A stretch of DNA of 64,000 nucleotides. It comes from Aulostomus chinensis (lineage: Eukaryota > Chordata > Actinopteri > Syngnathiformes > Aulostomidae). The DNA is taken from assembly GCA_037954235.1 (NCBI GenBank), contig JBBMOA010000013.1:13206001-13270000 (forward strand), read 5' to 3'. A program made the translations under genes and the position numbers. The notes under the pieces were generated by a model, which saw nothing but the letters and a program-made list of their open reading frames with translations, was not told the DNA's origin and ran no database searches. Below, in pieces: positions 24,304 through 36,241 of this stretch (position 1 is its first letter; each line of letters opens with the position of its first letter).

Positions 24304-25349
24304 ATTTATTAGCTTTTTTAGTACACTTACAATCAAGGATTAGTCAACTATCCATTGGCATTACATACTCTACCTATACAACATCGTCTATCCAACACAT
24401 AACAACATGAGACAAAAGGTTTACAATGGCAAACAGATTAGGCAGTGCTTTCCTCCATGAAATCAGTTTCAGTCATAACACACCATTTAACCCATCACAC
24501 AGAAGAGTGTACTGAAAGTTTGTTTGATATTGCATAATTAGGCTAAGGATGAAATGACATGCAGTGCCATTATCAAAGCAGACTACAAGTATTTTGTGTT
24601 ATCAGTGGAGTAAAGTGATATTCCATTGTTAACTCACAGCACCATCTGGGTACATCCATTGAAAAAAACAGCTATTGTGGGCAATTGCGCATACAGTATG
24701 TGATCGTTTGATGGATTTAAATGATGTTGCCCCTGAGGTTGCTTTGTTGCTTCAACTAGTGATAGCTATAGTACGCCTGACTCCCGGCTCTCTAAAGTGA
24801 GAACAGGAAAGTGATGTAAGCCCCAACAGGAGTAACCTGATTTACACATGTGCATATCATACACTGTGGTACACTGTGCATACTTTACAAATCGATGACT
24901 CGCGCTGCCTTGTACTGTGTGCATTGCAATACTGCAGAAATCTGGTCACTAAAAATAGTGCTCACATATGAACGGTGCTTGTGATGCGCAGATATAGTTG
25001 TCTTTAGTTTCCATGAGATCCTCTCAAGAGGCTGAGAGATACATTAAAATGTTAACAACGAGGGATCTATTTCACTTCTTAAATGAAGCCAGAATTGGGT
25101 GTGCGGTGGGCTGGTGGTGGGGGGTGCACAACAAGGCGAAACGGTTTTGTTTTCAGCCCAGTCAAGTTTCTGCATCTGGACCATTCCTAAGAGTTTAGCT
25201 CAGCTTCATGCTCTTGGTCCTCGTATTTTTTTTAAAATTTCTCGTACAGTATGTGTCTTAGAGAGTGCAGTCTAATGTCTATGCAATTTAATACTTTTCA
25301 AGGTAACAAGATACTGCCACCTCCCACCTTTTCCCCCACACACTCATGT
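24304..25349 (-). other. kctd16: kctd16 putative 3'UTR
   Basis: Sequence downstream of the stop codon. The nearest AATAAA signal I can see on the minus strand lies near 24304 (plus tttatt); another is near 23176. Includes duplicated segment B. The end is provisional. Confidence 0.3.
24921..25179. repeat. Duplicated segment, copy B (MEF2-type motif, kctd16 3' side)
   Basis: Second copy of the 22701-22930 segment in the same orientation, about 2.2 kb away, with CTAAAAATAG at 24949-24958. It ends about 170 nt from the kctd16 stop codon, so it is probably part of that gene's 3'UTR. Confidence 0.7.
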
Positions 25350-25804
25350 TTAGAGACGATATTTTCTCAGGAGCTCAGATTGCCACATGTTCTTCCGCTC
25401 GGGAAAGTGATCAGGAATCCTAATGCGACGGAAGTCCTGGATGCATTTCTTCAACTCCTGCTCGGGAGTCATCTTCTCCTTGTTTGCTTTCCTCTTTGCA
25501 GCTTCTCGTTCTCGTACTCCAAAGGTTCTCACGCGGAGCATGTCAGTCTTGCGTCGCATCTCTGCCTGCTGCATCAAGTGAGATGGTCCTTTATGCATGG
25601 GTCGGTCCAGAGTTTGGATGTTGCCTGCATGCCGGCTCACAGGGCCACAGATGACGGTTCCTTGAGGGGAGCTCGCCTCGGATTGGGTCTCAGAACAGGA
25701 AGTGGAGAGCTCATTGAAGGAGGTCCCACTCTCTCCCTCATGCTCACTTTTGTGGCTCTTGCAACAGCAGTCACAATGGGATGAAGACCACCGAGAGGGG
25801 CCAC
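25350..25804 (-). CDS. kctd16: kctd16 coding exon 2: C-terminal region
   Basis: The acceptor ccctag|GTGGCC completes codon 275 (Arg), giving RGPSRWSSSHCDCCC, then EGESGTSFNELSTS, SEASSPQGTVICGPV, a basic segment and the C-terminus SELLRKYRL before TAA at 25352-25350. All of these blocks are hallmarks of KCTD16. The basic stretch (REREAAKRKANKEK) looks helical. Confidence 0.95.
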
Positions 25805-28800
25805 CTAGGGAACACAAAGACACCTCTGTTTTACGTGTTTTGAGTACATGTAGTCAGTTTTCCATGGCAGCAAATCCCTCCTTCATGCAATAAGGCACAG
25901 TAAACGAATATCCCAGCTGTCTGAGTTGTGACAGATTCTAGAAATAATCAAAAGAAACAGTTGCACTGATCTAGCACACACTGAAAATGCGCACAAAGTG
26001 ATTTCCATGTTGTTCAAATATCCAATAAATTGAATATCACATCCATACTGTTTATACGTGTGTGTGTGTGTGTTTTATGGAGTTATTGAGGAGGTTACCC
26101 TTATAAGAAGATGTTATTGCCTTTGACATTTAATTGCTTAATCTCAAAGAGCTTAGTGTACTGCTTCTTCTGATGAGAAGAATCCCAGAGCTCAGTAGAG
26201 TAAGCATAGCTCCTTAAAAGACCTTTCCCACTTTCCAAGTCAAAGCATGTGTTGGAGCCAAAGCAATCTCTTTTCCCTCACAGTTTTATATTACAACCGC
26301 ATCCTGGATGCCTCGAATTAGGATGAGGATTATTATGTTGTCAGTTCACAGGGAAGAGACATCGCAGGAGAAAAAGCAGGTTAACACAAAATGTAATTTG
26401 TCTTGGATGATAACTGAAGCAGGTCAGTGAAATATGGAGTGAATAGATATCCTTCAAGTATCCTGACCTGTCAGGAAGACTGGATGAGCAGTGGATTTTA
26501 GTCGTCCTCCTCATGTAGCTACTTCTTATCTGTCAATTCCTAGAAATACCGTATCTGTCTTTTAGTTCCGACTAGAATTACATCACGTGTCTGACACAGT
26601 CACCTTGACCTTTGACCTTTGACCACCAAACTATCGTTAATTCATCTTTGTGTTTTAGTGGACATTTGAGCCAAATTTGTCAAAATTCCCTCACAGTGTT
26701 CCAGAGGTGCACTTAGGTGACTGTGACCCTCAAACATTTCAGACCATCCGTCAGTCCCAGTGGATATCTCAGCATCAAGCCGTTCCAGAGATATTGAGTT
26801 AAAGGGTTAATGGGACAGCAGTTTCATGCATGTGAGGTGACAATTATCTTGACCTTTGTTCACAAACAATCTTTCATTTCATCCTTGAGTCCCAGTGGAC
26901 TTTTGAGCCAGCGCTGAAGAAATTCCCTCAAGGCGCATCAGAGATATTGCATTAAATGTGACGGACAAACAACCTGAAAACACAATACCTCCTGGCTGCA
27001 GCCTTAAAGAAAATGAGTGTGAACTACGGCATCATTAAATGAACTAACAGCTAGATATATACAGTTTTAGAGGACCTGCTGTGACAGTGCGGCGATGTAA
27101 ACTACACTTCTAGAGACATAAACACATGGACACAGACGGTAAACACTTTTTAATGGCTTTTTCCAATGTGATGATACAGACTGAATAGCAATGATGTCTC
27201 AGAGAGAGCAATAATTTGTCCATTACCTTCTTCCAGTGCAAGCATCCATTTATAGTGAACCGAGTTCAAGGGGCATTTTAACCTCTCTTTTATAATGACC
27301 TTATCTCTGGTACCATGATTGCATTGGGCTGATAGCGAGAGAGTCACTAACAGCTTTTTAATGGCTAATCCATGAGTAAAGAGGCCAATCAGCGCACCAG
27401 CCCCCCCAAACAGAAAATGAATCTAGCTGAATCCAGTAGATGAGCAGCACCAGGCAAATGGATGCAGGCGCTTTAGTGATGAGGATCAAGAGGAGGGAGG
27501 CAGTGTTGTGAGTATTGTTTCTAAGTGGTTGGATGCTGTAGTCCAGAGGGGCAACCCGTTTAGGAACCAAGCCAACATTCAATAATAGAAGCATGAAATT
27601 TTTAGGCCATGCAGGAGAATGAATTGCACTGAAGCCTGACAGGCTGAGAAAAATCTGTCCAAATGGGGTGATAACATGGGAAATGATTGCTGCAGTATAC
27701 ATGCAAATATGTGTGTGTTAGTATTCAGCCACAAATTTCATGTTTTGGATGAAATAGTTCTTTGATTTTTCCACTCGTGAGCCAAGACACTAAACGACTG
27801 ACAGCCTTGTCAGGAAATACTGTCACACTTAAGTACATTTAAACAAGTGGGTGTGTATGATTTGGTATCTTTTCAGGGAAGCCATTGATTGCTATATAGA
27901 TCTATATAGCCAGAAGAGATCATATTCCAACCACATTAAAAACCCGGGGCTGGACCACTTCTCCTAAATAACACAGACAGGGAGTCAACATCCGCTGGAG
28001 AGGCCGGCGTGTCAAACAGGGTAACTCTTCTCTCTGTCGCTAATGGTAGCAGGAATGTTTGTCATCGTGCTGGAGAGAGGTCACAGTTTTATGGAAATTC
28101 ATCTGTCTTGATGAAAACGAGATGTTGTTCCCATTAAACGGTTTTAAATGGCAGGAAAGTAGGACAAGATGTGGACTGAAGGCAGTGCGCTCTGACAAAC
28201 TCAGATGCAAATGTCAGCGGGTTTCTTGCCAAATATTAGTGTGTGTTTTTTGGTTGTTGGGTTTTTTTTTGTTTTGTTTTTTCTTTTAAATCTTTGCTTC
28301 CAAACTGACATATCAGTGTTTCTGATGCTTGAACGGCAGAGCAGCTCTGGGCTTCTCTCATGAAATGCAGGAGAGGCGCTGTACTGTCATGTGCTGCAAG
28401 TTGAAAGGTGAAAAAAATAGAATAAATAGAAACAAGAGAGATTCAACACTCAGCCATTTCATGTGTCTCTTGTGTTTAACCATGAGGCCATAATGCAATT
28501 GAACAGCGATCTAAAGTTGTCTGCTTCTCAAGCGCTGATGTGAACTGTGCCCTTTATCTAAATCAGTGAATACAAGTTTCAAACACAAAGCAGCTTTTGA
28601 GATCCAAGCTGTCTGAGTCAGAGGAAAATTGACTTATGAACCGCTGACATAAACATGCTTTCTTGAATTTTATGTCTCTCATTTGCTCACACACATCAAC
28701 GTCCTGTGAGGCTGAGTCGTGTGAATCATCTCCAATTATTTCAACTGTATGACGCTCGTATAATCATATTTTCAGGCTGAAGTTTGAGCATGAAACAAAC

Positions 28801-31800
28801 AAAATAGAAGGGAAAGAAAAGAACTGTGCTTGTTTTTAGTTTGGTGGAGCTAGTTATATGTACTCTGGGTAATTCTGTCTGGCAGGTTGACTATGCATAT
28901 TCATACAGCCGGTCAGGGAGTTAGGTTCGTACACGGAGAGATGTTCTGATCTTACGCAAACTCTTATTCTACAGCTCTCGTATCCAGACAAATAAATTTT
29001 ACCCCGCTACTGCCTAAGGAAGAGTCTAGTTTACATGCTTGTTAGCTTACAAATTAGGCCGGCGTGTCCTTGCAGCGGTGTAAAGGCTCGTCCTTACAGG
29101 GGGACGAAAGTCCATTTGACCAAGATAGTCCTATCTGCTGCACAAGCATCACTTCAGCAGTTTGTGTCCAGCCTGGATGATGGAGGCAGCCATCCTCTTG
29201 CCAGGTGTGATAATGTCTGTGCTATCTGCATACATTTCAATTTGTCAACATTAATTCCTTCCACTCAGCCAACCCCATCAGCACCAGTGATAGAGTGAGA
29301 AAGAGCCACTGAGGAAGACGTTGGGGAACCGTGGAATCCTCCAGTGCTTCAGCCTGAATGATCTGCTCCCTGTGAGGGAAGTTCGAGCTTCACTAGCTGA
29401 TAGATAATGTCAAGTGGGTATTGTTCCCTCTCAGAGTCAGAGGGTGGCTGTAGATGAGTGTCTCCCTGCCAGGGAGATGAACAAGCAAGACTGAAATATC
29501 TATATTAGCCTCTCCCTGTGGGCCTGTCCCTGCCCTGGCGCCACACCCATCCTCCGCGCAAACACTGATGACACAACTTGAAGTCAGTGAGGACACATCT
29601 CCACCAACTCAGTCACACAGTCGACCCTAAAGATGCTGTCGTGAGCCCACTGGGATGCCAAAGCATCTGCTCAACTCCCCTCCTGCACGGGATTCCCTGT
29701 CTTCCGAAAACTCTCAGCCCTGTGAGATACGCTGTCGACCAAGAAGCCATTAAAAGCATCTCTAGAGGGGTCATTAAGGTGTTAGATGTCAGACAGTGAA
29801 GCTGTTGAACCTGTTCTCCAACAACTACAGAGTGCCGAAACAGCAGAATCAGGACAGAAAATAAAAAGAGGCAAATTATGGCTGAACAAGGCCATTAAAG
29901 AGAATTTAAATTCAGGTAATGCTTTAGCCTGTTTACAGCAGGTCATTAATATTTTCTAGTGCTACTGACTGTTTTCTAAGACATGATATATGCTTTAAAT
30001 TTATCCGTTGCTTGGCTGTAATTGTATCCCAAAGGAGGTGACGTGGCTGTCTGTCCATCTGTTTGTCAATGATGTGTCAAAACCTACCAGAGACTCCATG
30101 GAGGGGCTAAGGATCATACTGCATAGACTTTTATGAAAAGAACCTGACATATTGAAGGGGATAATATCTATGAATGAGTTGCGTTTTGTTCTTCTGACTG
30201 ACGACTGATGATTAACCTTGGCAGAGGGGGCGCAGTCTGAGAGTCATACAAATTTTATTTTGGGATAGAAAACCCTTTGAAGCCATTATTTAGGCTTTTT
30301 ATTTTACAAAAAGGTATTATCATGACTTGATAATGAAGATATTAGCTGGAGTTGTTTTTTAAAAACTCTCTGTTGATGGAGACTGATAAAGAAGTAATTC
30401 ACATCAATGCATTGACAACGAGTGCTGGGCTAAAGCAGGAGGAAAGAACCTGCACACCAAGCTGAAGACGTTTTATTTGCACAAGTCAGACATTTCGATC
30501 CGTTGAACGTTGCCGGATTTGTTCAAATAAAAGCCTTCAGCTCGGTGTGTGTGGGTCTGTGTGTTCTGTTCCTGAAAAGTAATCAAGGATACTCCCATCA
30601 TAGCCGGCTCTCATTCCTAGCTCCTCGCACGTGAACGTAAATGGCCTCACGCTTCAAACTGCTAGTAGACTCTCACGTCACTTCAGGGCTCGCCAGTGTT
30701 GGTATGACCAGAGCAAACAAACAATCCACAAGTTTTACTTTTTAAAAACCATAATCAATTCCACAGTTATGATTGTAGGCATGACAACTAAATCCTAGAC
30801 AAACCAAACCTCATGTATTGTTGGACCTCAATCATAATGGTGACACATCAGAGAAATAAAGATATTTGAAGAAGGGATTCTCTTTAACAGGGTTATAGCG
30901 TGAAGTGTTTGGCCCGTGATTAATGTGTGTATTTACGGAGCTGATGAGAGTGTGTTACCCAACATGTGTGAGTCAGCAGCCATAGAGCCACCTACTGGAC
31001 AATCAAACTGATCAGAAGACAGTTTGATGCAAAAATTAGTTGCCGAGTGCAATTTTAGAATAATTTTGATAGGAATATACCACTAAACCGTTCCCTAATT
31101 TAAAAAAAAAACATTGTGAGAGCAATTTACAACAACTGTGGAAGAAAAATATGAAAATGAATTATTAGTGTCGATGGGTTCATTTCCATGATGTGGTAAA
31201 ATGAGATCTACCTCACTAATTTCTTAGAAATCCCGCTTAAGACACAATCAGCCGTAGCCTAGATTCATATTAGTTGTAGGGAGAGGTATAAAAAAAGAAA
31301 CATTGGCATGGTCCTTCATGTGATTGATTAAGAAGTGCATCTTTTTACTTTGAGTCTGCAGATTTTCAATAAACTCAGATTTACTGCCAAGGTGAGCCAT
31401 ATTGTCTACTTGAGCTGATGTAGTGCAACATTTGTGAGAAAAATGGCACCAGCACACACTCGTGACTTACCTCTGATCATTATTCTGCCCAGGTGCTCTT
31501 TAAGACGTATATGAGTTATTCATGGCTGCACCATTCATCTCTTGTACTCACTGCCAATCCATTCAGACTCCAAGAAGGCTCTGTGGGAGTTCTGGGATGG
31601 CCCAATCTCTGCCTCCATTACGCTCAGGCAATTGATTACTTTTCCTCCTTCTCTCCCTGCCACCTTGTGGCCGTTGCTCAGGAGCCACTATAGCGACACA
31701 TCATCACATTCGCAGCGCAAACGAAGACTGCATAGTTATATTAACACAGCGCACCAGGCAGGTATGATCATTTATCACCTATCTATCCTCGTTCGACAAG

Positions 31801-34800
31801 ACACTTCTGCACTGCTCTGTCAGAGGGGGAAGATGAAACCCTGCTTTGTGACAGTGCTCTGCTGTGATGTGATAGCTCGTGCTGGGCGGGTTGTTCTTTT
31901 TCTTGTCTCCTAAATGATGGTTCACTCAAAGTCATGATGTGCATCCTTTTCAGAATTTGCCTTGTAACATACGACTTATGCATTTAAATTACCTGCAAAA
32001 TAGGTTAACATTAAGAACCCAAAATTTCATCTCCGGCAGAGGACTAGAGATGAGGAAATATTTTAGGATCCCAGATTGCTTTTTAATCAGCCAACACTCT
32101 CCTCGTTCCCCGGAGATAATTAGCAATAAAAAAGCCTGGTCCCAAATGCCAACAGGGAGGGAGTTATTAATCACTACAGAAATAATGCTGTCATTGCCAG
32201 TCCAAAAACTAAATGTCCTTATCATGCTTAACGGCCTACATTCATTTGACAAATAACATGACAGTCGTCGCTATCTCCTGGCAGATGCATTTCACTGCAA
32301 AAATGCAGCAACTGGAGCATCATCTGGATCTTTGCTAGTCCTGTTCATGTGTGCTGGATACATTCTTCTCACGCTCAGCTGTGAGTGAATAAATCACTCC
32401 TGGTTAAATGTGAACATCAGGACCAAAAGTCTTATTGGCGATAAATGCTTCGACACTTCTGAAGCAACTGCTACTTTTGCTGATAGTCGTGGGAGAAACC
32501 ATCAGCACAAATTCTAGGGCGTCTGGATGACTGTGGATGTGTGACTTAAGTGAAGAAGTAAGTCATTCTACAGGAAAATAATGAAACTCTACTGTGGGCA
32601 TTTTGCAGTCCACACTAATAACAAGACCCGGCGGAGCCTGCAGAAAACAACTGACGCATTTATCAAGCAGCTCAACATGGATGATGCTGTGGAACTGACA
32701 GGATGGAAGAAAGGCTCTCAATTTGTTTACTGCCTAGGACTGCTCTTTTTTTACACTCTGAATAAACTCGCTGCTATCATTTTCATGCTGGAAGGGAAGT
32801 GGTGGTGAGGGGCGGTGGTGGAAAAGAAGTACAAACCACAAACAAACAATAAAGTGCATCTGTTTTGTGCCCCTTCTCCTACCAAAGGTGTACTTTTCTA
32901 AATGCATTCTTAGCTTAGGACTACCTGCCCTAAGGCCAGCCAACGTCCCACATTCAGAATCAGGTTACAGTTTTAGTTTTGAAAGTGAATGCTGGTTGCT
33001 GTGCTGCCATGAAGCGAAAGCTCTCACGCCTGTCTGCCTTTGATGTGTCTATCCATCATCCTGCATCCTGACTAGGCCTCTGTCTCCCAGCACTCTGTAG
33101 CTTTCCTCTCACCCTATCAGCTCTCTCTTAAATGGAACCCCAGTCTCCTCCTCTGTGTCGTGACGCCGCCATTCTTTCTTCTCTCCTCAGACCTGATGAA
33201 CTTTTCTCCTGTCTCGTACTTGCTTTCATCTATTTTTGCTTCTAGCTCACTCTCTGTCTCTTGCCACCTCTCTCTCTCTCTCTCGCTCTCTTTCTTTTCT
33301 GCCTCACTTCCTTCTCCCCATGGCCAGGCCTCATGCAACTTTTACTCCCTCATCCCTCCCGCTCAGCCGCTCTTGCCATCCATCTGTTCGCCTCCCTCTT
33401 TCTTTCAGCTCGCTTCCTTAAACTCTCTCTCTTCGTCTAGTTTTTTTTTTTTTTTTTGTTCCTCCACATGCTGCTTTTATTACAGAGTCCCTAAAACCCA
33501 CCCCATCCCTCTTACATTGTCCCATGCCTTTGTCCTCGGGCAATGTCTATTACTGGGGAAAGGGGTGAACACCTACACCATATGCTCAAAGTGGAATGAC
33601 TCAGGTGATTCCTACCTGGCTGGAGGGTAGTTTGCGTAAAAGTGGGCCCAGTATAATTAGTCTGTATTAACAACACTGTAAGTATATCATTAGCAAACCA
33701 TATGTCATGTCTTCCTCAGTCCACCCTCCTGTGCCTCCAACCTTACCCCACCAACTGTTTTTTTTCTTTCTGTCTTCCAAAGGGAAACATTCAGAATAAT
33801 GAACAAAGTGTTTCTTAATTGGCCATATGGTCCAACTCCTCCCTGGAATGAACCACATTTGCAGCTAATTATGGCATTTGCTGATGAACAAACTTCAAGC
33901 AAAGCTGATTCAAGAGAATGCACCTCCATCAAATATGAACTATCACTGCCCACTTGTGCTATATTATTCATAACCCACGGGCTGGTTGGCAGAATCTGAG
34001 CAATAACCCGTGTTTACGCATGACGCATGTGTGCTTGAAGTGCAGTAGCATTGTGACTCAACTCCCCTGTGACCCGTGGGCAAGTTTGCCTCTTATCCCA
34101 ACCCCCCAAAAAACACACATTTTAAGTCAGCATTTGCAAGAGTTGCAAAGATTGGACTGGAATGTGCTGCGAGCTGACCGAACCTTCTGATTCATTCTTG
34201 CCTTTGGGGAAGGGAGGGGCAGTTGGATAATTGGCTCCTATGCTCACCGATTTAACTCACGTCACCTTTAAATGTAACGTTAAATCATAAACCTTCACTC
34301 ACGGTAGAAGATGTACTGTGCGTAATTGGACCATATTCTCTCATCCGCGTAATGCCCGACGGAGGACGCAGTCAGGGACGAGTTGCAGGCCACAATGTGA
34401 AAGCCGCTCTCTGATAGCATGTCAAAAGCTCTCTCCAGGTGCTTGAACTTGAGGTAAAACCTGCAGGTGTATCGGTCCGGTGGTCTGTCCGAGTCCCTGT
34501 TCTCATTCAGGGCGTCTCCAAATACCTCTTTCGCCAAGCCAATCCTGCTGCTGATGAAGATTCTCGGTAACTTTTTGGCCTTGGTATCGCCGTCGCTTTC
34601 TCTGCCTCCCGCGGCGCAAACGCCTTTGAAGGCGACCGTAATGTAGCCGTACCTCCTGTCCAGGGAGTAAGGGGGATAAAACCTCTGTTCGCTGCCCTGC
34701 GACGCATCGTCGAAATCACTGTAGTACAAGTCGTCTGGAATGAGTTTGGATTCCTCGGATGACAAAAGTTTGGCCAATTCTGGTAGCTGGAAGTATTCCG

Positions 34801-35125
34801 CCTCTCTTTTCAACCTCCCTCTCTCGGGAAAGTGGTCAGGGAGGACAACTTGCTTGTCTCTAAGGTAATCCAATACATACCGAAACAGAAAGCCATCTCT
34901 GTCAATAAAATAGCGTCCTCTGAAGTCCCGGGACAAGTCATTTGAGGACTCCTTCTTGCTAGAGAACAGCTTTCCAAGTAATGAATTTGGAAAGCCGGTT
35001 AAGGTGGCAAGACGAGTGTAATACACTTGCCCACCCACGTTTAGCTCAACAACATCCGATGGGGGATTTTGCACTGAGCCTTGCTCTTTTGCAGGCTGCG
35101 TTTTGCAGTTTTCGCTCAGTGCCAT
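25350..35125 (-). CDS. kctd16: kctd16, GABA-B receptor auxiliary subunit (two coding exons)
   Basis: Coding exons 35125-34303 (274 codons plus 1 nt) and 25804-25350, joined in phase 1 across a GT-AG intron (C|GTGAGT ... CCTAG|GT), give a 425-residue protein; human KCTD16 is about the same length. It has an N-terminal BTB/T1 tetramerisation domain (about residues 24-122), an H1 domain (about 155-275) and a C-terminal region in exon 2. KCTD8, KCTD12 and KCTD16 are cytoplasmic subunits that bind the GABA-B2 tail as oligomers and shape receptor kinetics and G-protein coupling. KCTD16 is chosen over its paralogues from the strong likeness of both exons, including the C-terminal IPDHFPERKNMWQSELLRKY, and from the neighbouring nr3c1. 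Teleosts may carry a and b copies; which one this is cannot be told here. Confidence 0.95.
26590..27000. mobile_element. Dispersed repeat with internal duplication and DR1-like motif
   Basis: Two or more diverged units share cttgacctttg, tcatc(c)ttgagtcccagtgg, gagccaaatttg / gagccagcgctg, aaattccctca and agagatattg, ending in gtgacggacaaacaacctgaaaacacaat. This phrase order is typical of a common fish repeat. A further diverged copy lies at 14298-14420. Confidence 0.65.
30020..30245 (+). mobile_element. Dispersed repeat (AAGGAGGT...CTTGGCAGAGG type), diverged
   Basis: Runs from aaaggaggtgacgtggctgtctgtcc through actccatggaggg and ggggataatatctatgaatgag to accttggcagagggggcgcag. The layout matches a very common vertebrate/teleost repeat; this copy is strongly diverged. 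Confidence 0.5.
31930..32260. other. kctd16: Possible conserved non-coding element in the kctd16 intron
   Basis: Repeat-free, open in frames on both strands without resembling any protein, and rich in homeodomain-like cores (ggagataattagcaataaa, gggagttattaatcac). This combination is often seen in conserved enhancers. No alignment was possible. Confidence 0.25.
34303..35125 (-). CDS. kctd16: kctd16 coding exon 1: BTB/T1 and H1 domains
   Basis: The start codon 35125-35123 sits in a good context (aaagATGG). The T1 core reads VVELNVGGQVYYTR, then FFIDRDGFLFRY-like RYFIDRDGFLFRYVLDYLRD and LPDHFPERGRLKREAEYF. The H1 part includes LAKEVFGDALNENRD and FYLKFKHLERAFDML. The donor TACC|GTGAGT ends the exon one base into codon 275. 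Read-through would stop after two more codons. Confidence 0.95.
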
Positions 35126-35787
35126 CTTTGTCAGACGTTTTGCTGCACGAAATCGAGAGTCTTGATCACGGATCGCAAACGTCCCAGAAGTTCAGGGTGT
35201 GGGGTGTAGCTGCATGGTGGATGCGCTCAGAGCCGAAGCATAGTCCTGGTACAAGCTGCAGTCTCATAACAAACAATCCCAAGGTGTGTCTACAGTGTAT
35301 CCTTTAACCTCATGCGTAAATGTGCTTGGCTACTGTGCATCCTTTTTTTTTTTTTAAACAGGATCGATTATGATAACCAGTGAGCGCATCATGTTACACA
35401 CATCCACTGCGATGCTTCGATACTGTGGCTTTTTTTTTTTTAAGAATACAATCCTATCTTCACTCTGGTAATTCCCACCATCGATAAAGTAAAAAAATAA
35501 AAAAACAACCCAAAATAGGTTGGTTTAAGTTTTTTCTTTTCTTTTCTTTTTTTTGTTTTTAAAAATGTTTGTTAATCACAATCCGAGAGCGGTGAGATGT
35601 ACGTAAATCCCATCACTTCGCTAATACGCGTCGCTCTTGACTGCTGACATCCTGAAACCTGCTCCGAGGTTGTGCACAGCGAAGTGGATGCAAGCGGGAC
35701 TCCTGTGCGCACCCATCTCTCCAAACTGCTGAGTGCGGAAACGGTCGGGCCAGCAGAAGGATTAAGATAATGTTGCTCCAAGCTGTG

Positions 35788-35810
35788 AAAGAGAGAGAGA
35801 TATAGAGAGT

Positions 35811-35860
<50 letters not shown>
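35788..35860. repeat. GA microsatellite
   Basis: GA run with short interruptions (tatagagagtgagtgag and gcga), upstream of the kctd16 start codon. Confidence 0.9.
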
Positions 35861-36204
35861 ATATCGTCCCATGAAGTAATGTCTTACATCATCTTAAAGA
35901 AAAATGACATTTGTAGACGATCGACAGGAGGCAGACTGATGTGGTTGCGTCCGTGCTGATTTTCATGAAATTCTAATCCAGCCACGGGCGACGTGCAGCT
36001 GGCGGGGAGGATTCGGGTCTAATGCAGTTTTAACATCCAGCGTTGCGGATTTTAATCCCTTCACAGAGTCTTCACAGAGGCTTTCGCATTTACATTTACC
36101 GCTTTTAGCTGACGCGCTTATCCCGAGCGACGAGTGAGAGGTTAGGTCCCACTGTCTTGCTCAAAGACTCATCGGCAGTGACAGTTTTATAACACCACAT
36201 ACAG

Positions 36205-36241
36205 ATCTCTCTCTCTCTCTCACTCTCTCTCTCTCTCTCTC
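36205..36241. repeat. CT microsatellite
   Basis: CT run with one CA interruption, complementary to the GA tract about 345 nt to its left. Confidence 0.9.

Larger units (their letters stand above)
25805..34302 (-). other. kctd16: kctd16 intron
   Basis: An 8.5 kb GT-AG intron with no other gene recognised. It holds dispersed repeats at 26590-27000 and 30020-30245, a GT run near 26061, CT-rich sequence at 33260-33450 and blocks that may be conserved enhancers (27140-27720, 31930-32260). Confidence 0.75.

Noticed and set aside
25251..25784. 177-codon plus-strand open frame
   Set aside because: It is the antisense shadow of kctd16 coding exon 2.
33160..33630. 156-codon Ser/Leu-rich frame
   Set aside because: It is translated CT-rich low-complexity sequence in the kctd16 intron.
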